From positions 1-18,607 of the forward strand of contig WOZC01000173.1 of assembly GCA_011620465.1 (NCBI GenBank): a stretch of DNA of 18,607 nucleotides, given 5' to 3'. The DNA comes from Anaerolineaceae bacterium (GTDB lineage Bacteria; Chloroflexota; Anaerolineae; Anaerolineales; Anaerolineaceae). Within the stretch, counting starts at the first letter, position 1; every line of letters starts with the position of its first letter. The notes below the pieces were generated by a model. It was given only the letters and a program-made list of their open reading frames with translations. It searched no databases and had not been told where the DNA came from. Positions 6,541 to 14,262 of this stretch are shown in pieces. Made by a program: the position numbers and the translations under genes.

Positions 6541-7605
6541 TTAGAAAGCATAAATCGGATTGCTGAAAATCCAACCCCGATGGCGGTTGAGGTAATCGAT
6601 ATACACTTCCACCCTGTAAACGCCTGGTTCTTTGGTCAAATGGGTCAATACTTCCCGATCCTGGTGTTCTTTGATCACAACGCCGTCTTTCAGCAGGCGG
6701 ACATGGGTCCGGATTGGCAAACGTGCCTGGAAAGTGAGCCCGGTTTCTGCTTGCACCTTATCGCCCATGAGGAAGGTTCCGTCGTTCGTATTGCAGGTAA
6801 AGCGAAAGCCCCTGGTGGAATAGGGTAAGTCGAAAGCACAGAAGGCATGCCCCTGTCGTAACGCCTCCAGGATCATGGTGCGGTCGGTGTTGATTTCGCC
6901 GGTCAGTTTGCTGGGAGCCAGGATATGCGTAGTAAGCGAACGAAATTGGAACGCGTAAGGATAAAGCTTGACGCGCAACGGTCCATAGCGATAGTCAAGG
7001 GCATGGGCATCCACGCCGGCAACAGCTACTATCGGCTGTTTGGACGTGAGCAATAGTTGGTCCCAAAGCTGCAAGGTCCTGTTCAGAGGACCCTGGTCCA
7101 TGAATTGGGGGAAAAGGGCGTGAAGAGCAGCTTTTGGCAAAGACTGAGAACGTGTCTTGAATTCGCTCATCTGGTTCCAGAGTTCAATGCCAGTGTAGCC
7201 TTTGACCGACCAGTCGCGCCAACTGAATTCGCCTTCGTTGAAGGCGGGTAAGGTGTCTTCAATCGGGTGGGCAATAAAAGAGAGCGCGCCACTGGCGTTT
7301 GCCTGGTCGATCAGCTTTTGCGGTTCGCTGGCATAGCGGGACAGTTCTTGCTTATGTCCAAACACCAGGAGATGGTTGCCGCCTTCGGGAAGCATTCGAT
7401 TGTGGATTTCTTCACCAACCAGGAGCAGCAAGCGTTGCTTGCCGCGTTGGTGGTAGCCATCCAACCCCTGCACGAGAACATTGTGGTCCGTAACCAGCAA
7501 AGCATCCACACCTGCATCTAATCCGGCTTCAGCCAGATCCTTATGCAGACCCGCACCGTCTGAATAGCGGGTATGCATGTGCAGGGCGACGATCAGTTCT
7601 TCCAT
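6541..7605 (-). CDS. PHP-domain metal-dependent hydrolase
   Basis: A 354-residue protein with the PHP (polymerase and histidinol phosphatase) phosphoesterase fold. The metal-binding signature appears in order: HMH at 9-11, TDH at 39-41, the EEIH segment at 65-68, AHP at 112-114 and DAH at 199-201. After about residue 270 there is a beta-rich tail (LMGDKVQAE, LLKDGVVIKE, YRVEVY) like the immunoglobulin-like domain that follows some PHP phosphoesterases. The substrate cannot be told; trinuclear-metal phosphatases and nucleases both use this fold. No signal peptide is seen, so a cytoplasmic location is likely. It is monocistronic and lies 152 bases upstream of fhaA. It has no Shine-Dalgarno, but a TATAAT box ends nine bases before the ATG, consistent with a leaderless transcript. 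Confidence 0.85.
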   Translation of the reverse strand: MEELIVALHMHTRYSDGAGLHKDLAEAGLDAGVDALLVTDHNVLVQGLDGYHQRGKQRLLLLVGEEIHNRMLPEGGNHLLVFGHKQELSRYASEPQKLIDQANASGALSFIAHPIEDTLPAFNEGEFSWRDWSVKGYTGIELWNQMSEFKTRSQSLPKAALHALFPQFMDQGPLNRTLQLWDQLLLTSKQPIVAVAGVDAHALDYRYGPLRVKLYPYAFQFRSLTTHILAPSKLTGEINTDRTMILEALRQGHAFCAFDLPYSTRGFRFTCNTNDGTFLMGDKVQAETGLTFQARLPIRTHVRLLKDGVVIKEHQDREVLTHLTKEPGVYRVEVYIDYLNRHRGWIFSNPIYAF

Positions 7606-7614
7606 AGTTCTATG

Positions 7615-7620
7615 ATTATA
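7615..7620 (-). promoter_or_regulatory. TATAAT -10 box for the PHP gene (leaderless-type)
   Basis: TATAAT on the minus strand ends nine bases before the ATG. The predicted transcript would start about three bases upstream of the start codon. There is no ribosome binding site to contradict this. The -35 is weak: CTGAGC at 17 bases. Confidence 0.5.
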
Positions 7621-7735
7621 CCGCTTGGTTCAAAGACGCTCAGCAGGTCCATGTTTATAAAATCGTATCTAAGAAATCGGCTTTCAATTTCCACTATGAT
7701 TCTTGAATAATGGATATAATCAACTTTTGCAAAAA

Positions 7736-7763
7736 TAGACAGATTGGTTGGATGAGGTATAAT
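7736..7763 (+). promoter_or_regulatory. Sigma-70-type promoter of secG
   Basis: TAGACA (7736-7741, one mismatch to TTGACA), a 16-base spacer, then a perfect TATAAT (7758-7763). The predicted start is near 7770, giving a leader of about 26 bases that contains the GGAGG ribosome binding site at 7780-7784. A second TATAAT at 7715-7720 has no good -35. Confidence 0.72.
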
Positions 7764-7795
7764 CTACCTGTTATAACCTGGAGGTTGAGAATTCG

Positions 7796-8014
7796 ATGAT
7801 TTTAAATATTGCCATTATTATTATTGCGCTTGCATTAATTGCCAGCATCTTGATGCAGAGTAAAGGTATCGGCCTGGGTAGTTTAGCTGGCGGCGACTCT
7901 GGTGGGGTTTATACCCAACGACGCGGTATCGAGAAAGTGATGTTTTACATCACCATCGCCTTGAGCGTTGTTTTCCTGGTTCTGGCTTTGGTCAGTGTAA
8001 TTGTATCGGGGTAA
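7796..8014 (+). CDS. secG: Protein-export membrane protein SecG
   Basis: Small accessory subunit of the SecYEG translocon. The 72-residue product has two membrane helices (about 2-20 and 48-70). Between them is the conserved glycine-rich cytoplasmic loop with MQSKGIGLGSLAGG (20-33) and the RRGIEK lead into the second helix. Size and loop sequence are typical of SecG. ATG start with GGAGG 11 bases upstream and a well-formed promoter. It is followed by a strong terminator-like hairpin, so it may be transcribed largely alone, with read-through into the binding-protein gene. Confidence 0.93.
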   Translation: MILNIAIIIIALALIASILMQSKGIGLGSLAGGDSGGVYTQRRGIEKVMFYITIALSVVFLVLALVSVIVSG

Positions 8015-8060
8015 GTCTCCTTTACAATTCCAAAGTTACCCTAAATTGATCATGGAGAAA

Positions 8061-8100
8061 AAAGACGACTCACCCAATCCGTGAGTTGTCTTTGTTGTTT
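8061..8100 (+). terminator. Terminator-like hairpin after secG, overlapping the start region of the next gene
   Basis: A 13-pair stem including one G-U (8061-8073 with 8081-8093) closes a 7-base loop CCAATCC and is followed by GTTGTTT. This resembles a rho-independent terminator for secG. It ends only seven bases before the likely ATG (8101) of the binding-protein gene, and the alternative TTG start (8086) lies inside its 3' arm. It may therefore attenuate that gene or shape its translation. Confidence 0.75.
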
Positions 8101-9756
8101 ATGCAAAAATTCCGCTGGCAATTACTGATCGTTTTCATCACCGGACTGGTGGTCGGTTTAGTCTTGTTCTTTCAGCAGCGAACACCCCAGGAAGAAGTCG
8201 TCGAGACTCCCAATCCAATCAGTGGTGGGAGTTACACTGAAGCATTAGTTGGGTCATTCATGCGGCTAAACCCGGTGTTCGACCACTTCAACCAGCCCGA
8301 TCGTGATATCAACCGCCTGCTTTTCAGCAGCCTGATCCGGTTCGATTCTAATGGCTTACCGGTGGGTGATCTTGCCCAAAGCTGGGATGTTTCAGCGGAT
8401 GGCGCTGTCTATTTGGTCAATATGCGTACTGACGCTGTCTGGCACGATGGCACGCCCGTCACCTCGCAGGATGTGATTTACACAATCTCGCTCTTACAGA
8501 GCCAGAGCGCACTCATTCCAGCAAGCCTACAGGAATTGTGGAGCACCGTGAGCGTCAACGCGATTTCGGATTCATCGCTGGAGTTTTCGCTTCCTGCGGC
8601 TTTTGCTCCTTTCATGGACTATCTGAGTTTTCAGATCTTGCCTGCTCATTTACTGGGAAACCTGAGCATCGATCAGCTGGTTGACCATCCTTTTAATCTG
8701 GCACCGGTTGGTTCAGGTCCTTATCGTTTCGATTCCCTTGAAACCGAAAATGGTGTTATCACAGGAGTCAACCTGGTTTCCTACGAATACTATTTCGACG
8801 GCAAACCATTTATTGACGAGATACGTTTCCGTTATTATCCTGATGAAAAGAGCGCACTGGATGCTTACCTGGAAGGCGCAGTGGATGGACTTTCCAGGAT
8901 ACTTAACGAAGATTTGGAAACTGTGCTCAACCAAACTGGACTCAATCTGTATTCCAGCCGGCAACCCAAGCTGAGTATCATCTTTCTTAACTTACGCAAT
9001 TCGAACACCCCAATCTTACAAAACGTAGAATTCAGAAAAGCACTTATGGCTGGTGTGAACCGCCAAATGATGATCGATGACGTGCTAAAGGGTCAGGGTG
9101 TTTTAGCTCAAGGACCGATCATGCAGGGCAACTGGGCTTACTACACTGACCAAACAGCCTACCGGTACGACCCCGACAATGCCAGGCAGATCCTGGCAAG
9201 CATGGGGCTGACGCTTGCTGAGAACGGTCGCTTTATCAGTGATGGGGCATTGATCGAATTGAACTTGTTGGTACCAGACGATTCCGTGCACCTTGCTCTG
9301 GCTGAGATTTTGCGCCAAAATTGGGAAAAAATTGGCATAGGTATGACTGTTACCGCGCTCCCCTATGACCAGGTCATCTCCAGCCTGCAAAGCCGCGATT
9401 ACCAGTTGGCGCTGGTTGATATCGACCTTTCTGACACGCCTGACCCGGATCCATACCAATTCTGGGCTGAATCGCAAATCGAAAACGGACAAAATTACGC
9501 CCAATGGTCCAATACCACTGCCAGCAGTTACCTGGAACAAGCCCGACAGACTCCCAATGTGGAGATGCGCACGCGCTTGTACCGCAACTTCCAGGTGCTC
9601 TTTGAGGAAGATCTACCTTCCTTACCACTTTTTTATCCCATCTATAACTATGCTGTGAAAGATTCCATCAAGAACCTCAGTTTTGGTCCTGCATACAACC
9701 CGGCTGACCGCTTTAATAATGTGCAGAAGTGGTACATTCTCACCGGTGTGGAATAA
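8101..9756 (+). CDS. ABC-type peptide/solute-binding protein, family 5 (orphan)
   Basis: Extracytoplasmic substrate-binding protein of the DppA/OppA/NikA type (SBP_bac_5), 551 residues from ATG 8101. An N-terminal hydrophobic segment (about 7-24) follows basic residues. No lipobox cysteine is present, so it is probably a signal anchor or a secreted protein. Family features, counted from this ATG, include FSSLIRFDSNGLPVGDLAQS (about 76-95), the WHDGTP motif that follows, and the late GPAYNP segment near the end. The usual permease and ATPase genes of an Opp/Dpp transporter are absent on both sides, so the substrate is unknown. A TTG at 8086 would add five residues but lies inside the secG terminator stem. 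Neither start has a normal Shine-Dalgarno. GGAG at 8054-8057 could serve only if the hairpin folds. Confidence 0.9.
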   Translation: MQKFRWQLLIVFITGLVVGLVLFFQQRTPQEEVVETPNPISGGSYTEALVGSFMRLNPVFDHFNQPDRDINRLLFSSLIRFDSNGLPVGDLAQSWDVSADGAVYLVNMRTDAVWHDGTPVTSQDVIYTISLLQSQSALIPASLQELWSTVSVNAISDSSLEFSLPAAFAPFMDYLSFQILPAHLLGNLSIDQLVDHPFNLAPVGSGPYRFDSLETENGVITGVNLVSYEYYFDGKPFIDEIRFRYYPDEKSALDAYLEGAVDGLSRILNEDLETVLNQTGLNLYSSRQPKLSIIFLNLRNSNTPILQNVEFRKALMAGVNRQMMIDDVLKGQGVLAQGPIMQGNWAYYTDQTAYRYDPDNARQILASMGLTLAENGRFISDGALIELNLLVPDDSVHLALAEILRQNWEKIGIGMTVTALPYDQVISSLQSRDYQLALVDIDLSDTPDPDPYQFWAESQIENGQNYAQWSNTTASSYLEQARQTPNVEMRTRLYRNFQVLFEEDLPSLPLFYPIYNYAVKDSIKNLSFGPAYNPADRFNNVQKWYILTGVE

Positions 9757-9789
9757 CAACTCCTCTGAGACCAGGAAAGGGACCCAGGC

Positions 9790-10317
9790 GTGGACGAGAC
9801 AAGACCTAAAAATCCGATTGGTTACACCGATTTGATCGGTACGCGAGGCATCAGCAAAAGCGACCCACGCATTCAGCTTCTGGGTGCGATCGATGAAGCC
9901 AGTGCAGCCTTGAGCATGGCAAAATCTTTCTTGCCAGACAGCACTGACATCGACGCCTTGACCAACTGTCAACAGGACCTTTCTCACTTGATGAGCTTTA
10001 CAGCTCGAATTGGAACAGATAAGATGCTGCCAGAAGACCCTGGTTTCTTTGCAAATGAGTTGGTAGAACTCGAGAGTGTTCTTGAAAGCATGAAATCACA
10101 AGTGGAACTACCGAATCGGTTCATCTTTCCCGGTCAGAGCCAGGTCACAGGGGCATTGGACCTCGCCAGAGTGATTGTTCGCCGATCGGAGCGTGAGTTA
10201 AACGCTGGTTACGATAGCCTGGAAGTCGAAGCCCCAAACGCTCGCCAATACATCAATCGTCTGAGCAGTTTGTGTTATCTGCTCATTCTAAAGTTTTCTG
10301 ACCTAACCAGAGAATAA
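9790..10317 (+). CDS. PduO-type cob(I)alamin adenosyltransferase-like protein
   Basis: 175 residues of the PduO/MMAB helical-bundle family, whose members adenosylate cobalamin using ATP. Recognisable segments are GTRGISKSDPR (17-27), GAIDEASAAL (32-41, with the conserved Asp 35), FIFPGQS (111-117), DLARVIVRRSER (124-135) and QYINRLSSL (153-161). The N-terminal TGDxGxT nucleotide-binding strand is not conserved; the matching position reads NPIGYT. In-frame codons upstream offer no better start, so activity is uncertain and it may be a divergent paralogue. The start is GTG with AAAGGG eight bases upstream, 33 bases after the binding-protein gene. It ends six bases before the DUF554 gene, so the two are probably co-transcribed. 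Confidence 0.82.
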   Translation: MDETRPKNPIGYTDLIGTRGISKSDPRIQLLGAIDEASAALSMAKSFLPDSTDIDALTNCQQDLSHLMSFTARIGTDKMLPEDPGFFANELVELESVLESMKSQVELPNRFIFPGQSQVTGALDLARVIVRRSERELNAGYDSLEVEAPNARQYINRLSSLCYLLILKFSDLTRE

Positions 10318-10323
10318 CTCAAG

Positions 10324-11043
10324 ATGACAGGGACTTTCATTAATGTTGCCGCAGTGATCGTTGGCAGCCTGATCGGGCTTTTAGCAGGTAACCGCATCCC
10401 CGAAAAGACCCGCCAAACGTTAGTGTCTGCTTTGGGGCTCTTTACACTCGCTTATGGTGTTTTCATTTTTGGGCAAACGCAAAACATGCTTATCCCGCTT
10501 TTCTCGTTGGTTCTGGGCACGATTTTCGGTGAGATCGTAAAAATTGAAGAGGGCTTGAATGGACTGGGTGGGCGCATCCAACAAAAACTGGCTTCCTGGA
10601 ACCCCAACCTTTTCGGAGAATCCCAAAAGTTTGTGACCGGCTTTGTTTCTGCATCGTTGTTGTTTTGTATTGGACCGATGGCGATCCTGGGCTCGATCCA
10701 GGATGGCATCAGCGGTGATTTTCAGATGCTGGCAATTAAATCATTATTGGATGGGATCGCATCCATTGCTTTCGCCTCTACGCTGGGTGTGGGTGTGATT
10801 TTTTCGGCAGCCGCCGTATTGGTTTACCAGGGCGCAATCAGCCTGCTGGCTGGCTGGATTGGTCAGGGCTTTGGCGACTCTGTGGTGGCAGAAATGACCG
10901 CTACTGGTGGGGTTATTCTGATTGGCATCGCTGTCAGCAACTTACTCGAAATAAAGAAAATTCGTACAGGCAGCTTTTTGCCGGCTTTGTTTTTGTCTGT
11001 AGTGATCGTCTTGATCCTTAAGGCATTGGGTATTGCTTATTAA
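10324..11043 (+). CDS. DUF554 family integral membrane protein
   Basis: 239 residues with about six or seven hydrophobic segments and the glycine-rich DUF554 (YdfK/YqgA-like) pattern. It starts GTFINVAAVIVGSLIGLLAG and has VLGTIFGE near 63-70, FCIGPMAILGSIQDG near 114-128, and GGVILIGIAVSNLL near 195-208. The family is widespread in bacteria with no firmly established function; a transport role is often suspected. ATG start six bases after the adenosyltransferase-like gene, with no clear ribosome binding site, which suggests translational coupling. It ends convergent to the DsbA-like gene. Confidence 0.88.
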   Translation: MTGTFINVAAVIVGSLIGLLAGNRIPEKTRQTLVSALGLFTLAYGVFIFGQTQNMLIPLFSLVLGTIFGEIVKIEEGLNGLGGRIQQKLASWNPNLFGESQKFVTGFVSASLLFCIGPMAILGSIQDGISGDFQMLAIKSLLDGIASIAFASTLGVGVIFSAAAVLVYQGAISLLAGWIGQGFGDSVVAEMTATGGVILIGIAVSNLLEIKKIRTGSFLPALFLSVVIVLILKALGIAY

Positions 11044-11051
11044 CCAATACC
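11029..11051 (+). terminator. Weak inverted repeat at the end of the DUF554 gene
   Basis: GGTATTG (11029-11035) and CAATACC (11045-11051) flank the TAA stop with a 9-base loop. No T-run follows, so this is at best a poor or factor-assisted terminator. The remaining convergent spacer up to 11138 shows nothing stronger. Confidence 0.25.
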
Positions 11052-11138
11052 TTTGCTATTCGCAGCATCGGATTGAAATCGGCGCATTCTTCCAATCTAA
11101 AACGATTTTGATAATTCAACCTCTTTACTTGCACAGTA

Positions 11139-11789
11139 TCAATTTCCTACTGCTGCCAGCGCAGCGTCCACCGCATCAATCAACTCATTTTGGTAGACTG
11201 CTTTGCCGTTAACCAAAAAAGTGGGTGTAGCGTTGACACCTTGCATTTGTCCGTATTCACGTCCTTGAGCAATCACACTCACCTGGCGATCACTCTCCAG
11301 GCAACTCTCAAATTCATCCATATTCAAACCGACATTGCTGGCGTAAGTGCGCAAACTTTCATCTGCAAATGCACCGGCGTAGCTTGCGTTTTGATAGACC
11401 AACTTTTTGTAATCCCAGAATTTGTTTTGCTCTCCGGCGCAATAGGTTGCCTCGGCAGCTTTGCTGGAATCGTCTTCCTGGAACTGGTAATTATAGTAAG
11501 TCAGGTAGACTTTTCCGCTATCCACGTAATCTTTCAGGAATGATGCTTCACTCTCAAGTGCATAGGTCTGGCAATGCGAACAGGTGAAGTTAGAAAACTG
11601 CTCAACTTTGACCAGTGCCGCAGGATCACCAACCGAAGGGCCATTGACCTTTCTGCGCGGAATGAAATACAACAGAACAAAGGCTACCGCGACAATTCCT
11701 ACTACTGAGAGAAGTGTAATTATTGTCTTTTTCTTTTGGCTTTCGCGCTGTGTTTTCAAGAGTTCACGTTGGCTTTTCAGTGTGGTCAT
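11139..11789 (-). CDS. Membrane-anchored DsbA-like thiol-disulfide oxidoreductase
   Basis: 216 residues with a basic cytoplasmic N-terminus (1-21), one membrane anchor (about 22-43) and an extracytoplasmic thioredoxin-fold domain of the DsbA/DsbG/BdbD group. The active site reads FTCSHCQ (C70-S-H-C73), the cis-proline loop is ATPTFLVNG (187-195), and two further cysteines (C117, C163) could form a structural disulfide. It probably introduces or reshuffles disulfides in secreted proteins; no DsbB or VKOR partner is visible here. ATG start with a strong AAAGGAG six bases upstream. A TATAAT box lies in the 45-base gap after the GNAT gene, so it can be expressed independently of the upstream operon or together with it. 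Confidence 0.9.
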   Translation of the reverse strand: MTTLKSQRELLKTQRESQKKKTIITLLSVVGIVAVAFVLLYFIPRRKVNGPSVGDPAALVKVEQFSNFTCSHCQTYALESEASFLKDYVDSGKVYLTYYNYQFQEDDSSKAAEATYCAGEQNKFWDYKKLVYQNASYAGAFADESLRTYASNVGLNMDEFESCLESDRQVSVIAQGREYGQMQGVNATPTFLVNGKAVYQNELIDAVDAALAAVGN

Positions 11790-11816
11790 AATCAGCTCCT
11801 TTAAAATTATTATGCA

Positions 11817-11822
11817 ATTATA
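11817..11822 (-). promoter_or_regulatory. TATAAT -10 box for the dsbA-like gene
   Basis: TATAAT on the minus strand, with a predicted start near 11810. This gives a 20-base leader that includes the AAAGGAG ribosome binding site. There is no convincing -35 hexamer, and the upstream part overlaps the end of the GNAT gene. Confidence 0.45.
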
Positions 11823-11834
11823 GTCGTATATAAA

Positions 11835-12701
11835 TCAGATCAGATGTAGACAATAAACTGGAAGCAGGCTGCCTTCTTGCTTGAAACCTAACGAAGTATA
11901 CAAACCCAATGATGATAGATTGTCAATCTGGGTATTGACGCTGATCGATTCAATGCTGCCGTCCTCAAAATGTTCCGCAAGGTCAAAAAGAAGGGCTTTC
12001 GCGATGCCGCGTCCTCTAAAATGGGGATGAACAGCCAATCGCGCAAGGTGGAGATTGTCCAGGAAGCGCGTGGTGACCTGGTAGGCGATGGGTTTTCCAT
12101 CAATAGCTGCCAGGCTGACATATTCGCCCAAGCTGTAGCATTTTTCAAGACCGGATCGATTGAGCTGCCAGGGAGGGGAGAAACATAGTTGGTCCAGGTT
12201 GCAGATCTCCGTCAAATCGCTCATCCGAATCGGTCGGATGATCATACCTGGCAGCGGCTGCGGAGCGGTACCTGAAAGTTGGTCAGTAACGAGTGAGATC
12301 AACCGGTTTTGAACTTCAAAACCGGTTGCGATCAACAGGTTTTCAAACCATTCGCTGGTCGTCAGGCTGAAAAGGCGGGGAACACCCTGGCTTTTCAACC
12401 AGGTCAAGGCATAATCAAGCAGCAGATTGAAATTCGAGTTGTGGTTTCCGTCCCGACGGGTGAAAAAGAAGCGTAACCAGGCAAAATCCGGGGTTTCGGG
12501 TGCCGCAGACAGGGTCGCTTCGAGCTGTTCCGGAGAGTACAGGCAAAAAGTAGATTCCTCTGACAGACGGGATTTGCTGGGGAACCAATCCAGATGTTCA
12601 TAAGACAGGACTGGACTATTCACGAAGGCGAGCAACTCAGCCTGATCGCAGCCATCTCCGGAGAAAATGTTTGGGTTCAACTGTTCACCTGCTAAAGACA
12701 A
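11835..12701 (-). CDS. GNAT-family N-acetyltransferase (apparent tandem GNAT)
   Basis: 288 residues in two halves. The C-terminal half (about 152-288) is a clear GNAT domain that transfers an acyl group from acyl-CoA. It starts MIIRPIRMSDL, has motif A as LARLAVHPHFRGRGIAKAL (219-237) with the pyrophosphate loop RGRGIA, and ends YTSLGFKQEGS (268-278). The N-terminal half (about 1-140) lacks a CoA loop but ends WFENLLIATGFEVQNRLISL (118-137). That resembles a GNAT terminal strand and suggests a degenerate first domain. The substrate is unknown. The TTG at 12701 overlaps the upstream amidohydrolase gene by 17 bases. A TTG at 12680 (residue 8) is an equally good or better start: AGGTGA, containing the amidohydrolase stop codon, lies four bases before it. 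The gene is last in the pfkB-parA-parB operon. Confidence 0.82.
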   Translation of the reverse strand: MSLAGEQLNPNIFSGDGCDQAELLAFVNSPVLSYEHLDWFPSKSRLSEESTFCLYSPEQLEATLSAAPETPDFAWLRFFFTRRDGNHNSNFNLLLDYALTWLKSQGVPRLFSLTTSEWFENLLIATGFEVQNRLISLVTDQLSGTAPQPLPGMIIRPIRMSDLTEICNLDQLCFSPPWQLNRSGLEKCYSLGEYVSLAAIDGKPIAYQVTTRFLDNLHLARLAVHPHFRGRGIAKALLFDLAEHFEDGSIESISVNTQIDNLSSLGLYTSLGFKQEGSLLPVYCLHLI

Positions 12702-14262
12702 CTTCGCCCGCTACTACTGTCATGCAAGGCTTGAGGTCAGCTAAGTTATCAGGATGCATTTGGAAGGGGTCCTGGTCAAGAACGATAAAATCAGCCGGCA
12801 TCCCGATACCGAGCAGAGCGGCTTTGCCGTCACCCGGTAATGGTTGGGAATACGCCTTAATTGCCTGCTGAAGCGATACCCGCTGTTCCGGATACCAGCC
12901 TTGCGGTCCTGGCTGCCCGTCCAGGCGTTGGCGTGTCACAGCAGCATGGATGCCCAGGAAAGGATCCGCACTCTCTACAGGCGCGTCTGAGCCGAAACGG
13001 ACATCGATCCCTTGTGAGAGCAGGCTCTGATAGGCGTAAGCGCTTTCACAGCGCATACCCCAGTAATGATCGGCTGTGAGAAAATCAGAGGTGGCGTGAA
13101 TTGGCTGGACCGAGGCGATCACTTTAAGATCACGCATGCGTTTCATGTCAGAGGGATGGATAATCTGTACATGCTCGATCCGGTGAGGCAAGGGCTGTAA
13201 ATGGGCGTCGCGTTCTTTCTGCCGGAGCAAACTGAAACCGTCCAAAACCTCTCTGACAGCCCGATCGCCGATGGCATGCACTGAAAGTGGCCAACCCGCA
13301 AGAGCTGCCTTGATTCCAAGGTCAGCTAAAGCATCCGCGCTCAATAGCAGCATTCCGCTGTTTTGAGAGCCCTCGTAGGGCTCCAGCATAGCAGCGCTTT
13401 GAGGTCCCAAAGCACCGTCAGCAAAAGCTTTCAGCCAGCCAGGTTGTAGAAAAGGAGGGCGGGTTAATCTCTCCCGCCAATTTTCTGTGATGACTCTGTC
13501 CACTTCCTCGGAAGGCAGGTTCTTGGAGACCCTGATTTTCAACTGACCCCGATCAGCCAATAGTAGTAACGCTTCAGCAGATTCAAAACGATCAAAATCA
13601 TGGACTGCCGTCAGTCCCAGGCTGTGGAAAAAAGCTTGCGCCTTCAAGATCTTTTGGGCAGTCTGTTCAACACCTGGCTGTGGGAGATAGTCAGAAGCCA
13701 AAAAGGCGGCATTTTCGAGCAGGATGCCTGTGGGCTCTCCACTTGCGTTTCTTTGGATCACCCCGCCTTCAGGGTCAGTGGTGTTTCGGTCGATCCCAGC
13801 AATGCGCATAGCTTTAGTATTTAACCAGACAGCATGCAATGATTTTGCGTGCAGAAAAACCGGGTGCTGAGCGCTGATCGCGTCGAGCTGGGCAGCAGTG
13901 CCGTATTTGGGCGGCTGCCAGGCATTATGGTTCCAGCCGTAACCGATGATCCATTCACCTGGTAGGGTGTTTTTTGCCTTGTTTGCAACCCTCTTAAGAC
14001 ATTCTTCGAGGCTATCAGTTTCACAATCCACCGCGTCAAATTTTTCTGCGGTATTTGCCAGGTGTAAATGAAAGTCGCATAATCCCGGTAAAACGGTTTT
14101 CCCTGCCAGATCAATCTCAGTAAATGGGTTCGAAGCGCTTTGGCGGGCTTGATCCAAACCGCCTAAAAACCTGATTTGACCTTCTTGAACGAGCAGTGAA
14201 TTAGACTGTCTGGAAAGGCTGGAGGGGATATTTGCGTTGGCAAAAAGAAATGCTCTACTCAT
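12685..14262 (-). CDS. Amidohydrolase, YtcJ/NfdA-like (Amidohydro_3)
   Basis: 525-residue metal-dependent hydrolase of the amidohydrolase superfamily. The metal and catalytic residues appear in order: HLH at 65-67 in VLPGLCDFHLHL, a likely carboxylated lysine K278 in GWLKAFADGALG, H329 in SVHAIGDRA, H364 in HRIEHVQ, and D426 in FGSDAPVE. Length and motif order match the YtcJ-like group related to N-substituted formamide deformylase. The actual substrate of most members is unknown. No signal peptide is seen, so it is probably cytoplasmic. The ATG overlaps the last eight bases of parB, with AGGA just upstream, so translation is coupled. Why an amidohydrolase travels with parAB is not evident from sequence. 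Confidence 0.88.
   Translation of the reverse strand: MSRAFLFANANIPSSLSRQSNSLLVQEGQIRFLGGLDQARQSASNPFTEIDLAGKTVLPGLCDFHLHLANTAEKFDAVDCETDSLEECLKRVANKAKNTLPGEWIIGYGWNHNAWQPPKYGTAAQLDAISAQHPVFLHAKSLHAVWLNTKAMRIAGIDRNTTDPEGGVIQRNASGEPTGILLENAAFLASDYLPQPGVEQTAQKILKAQAFFHSLGLTAVHDFDRFESAEALLLLADRGQLKIRVSKNLPSEEVDRVITENWRERLTRPPFLQPGWLKAFADGALGPQSAAMLEPYEGSQNSGMLLLSADALADLGIKAALAGWPLSVHAIGDRAVREVLDGFSLLRQKERDAHLQPLPHRIEHVQIIHPSDMKRMRDLKVIASVQPIHATSDFLTADHYWGMRCESAYAYQSLLSQGIDVRFGSDAPVESADPFLGIHAAVTRQRLDGQPGPQGWYPEQRVSLQQAIKAYSQPLPGDGKAALLGIGMPADFIVLDQDPFQMHPDNLADLKPCMTVVAGEVVFSR

Noticed and set aside
6508..6828. Plus-strand open frame of 106 codons over the end of the PHP gene
   Set aside because: It overlaps the well-supported PHP gene on the opposite strand and lacks family motifs. 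TTGACA at 6448-6453 has no matching -10 at a usable distance.
8086..8100. TTG 8086 as start of the substrate-binding protein
   Set aside because: It lies inside the 3' arm of the secG terminator-like stem and has no Shine-Dalgarno. ATG 8101 gives a natural signal-anchor N-terminus, though it also lacks a nearby ribosome binding site.
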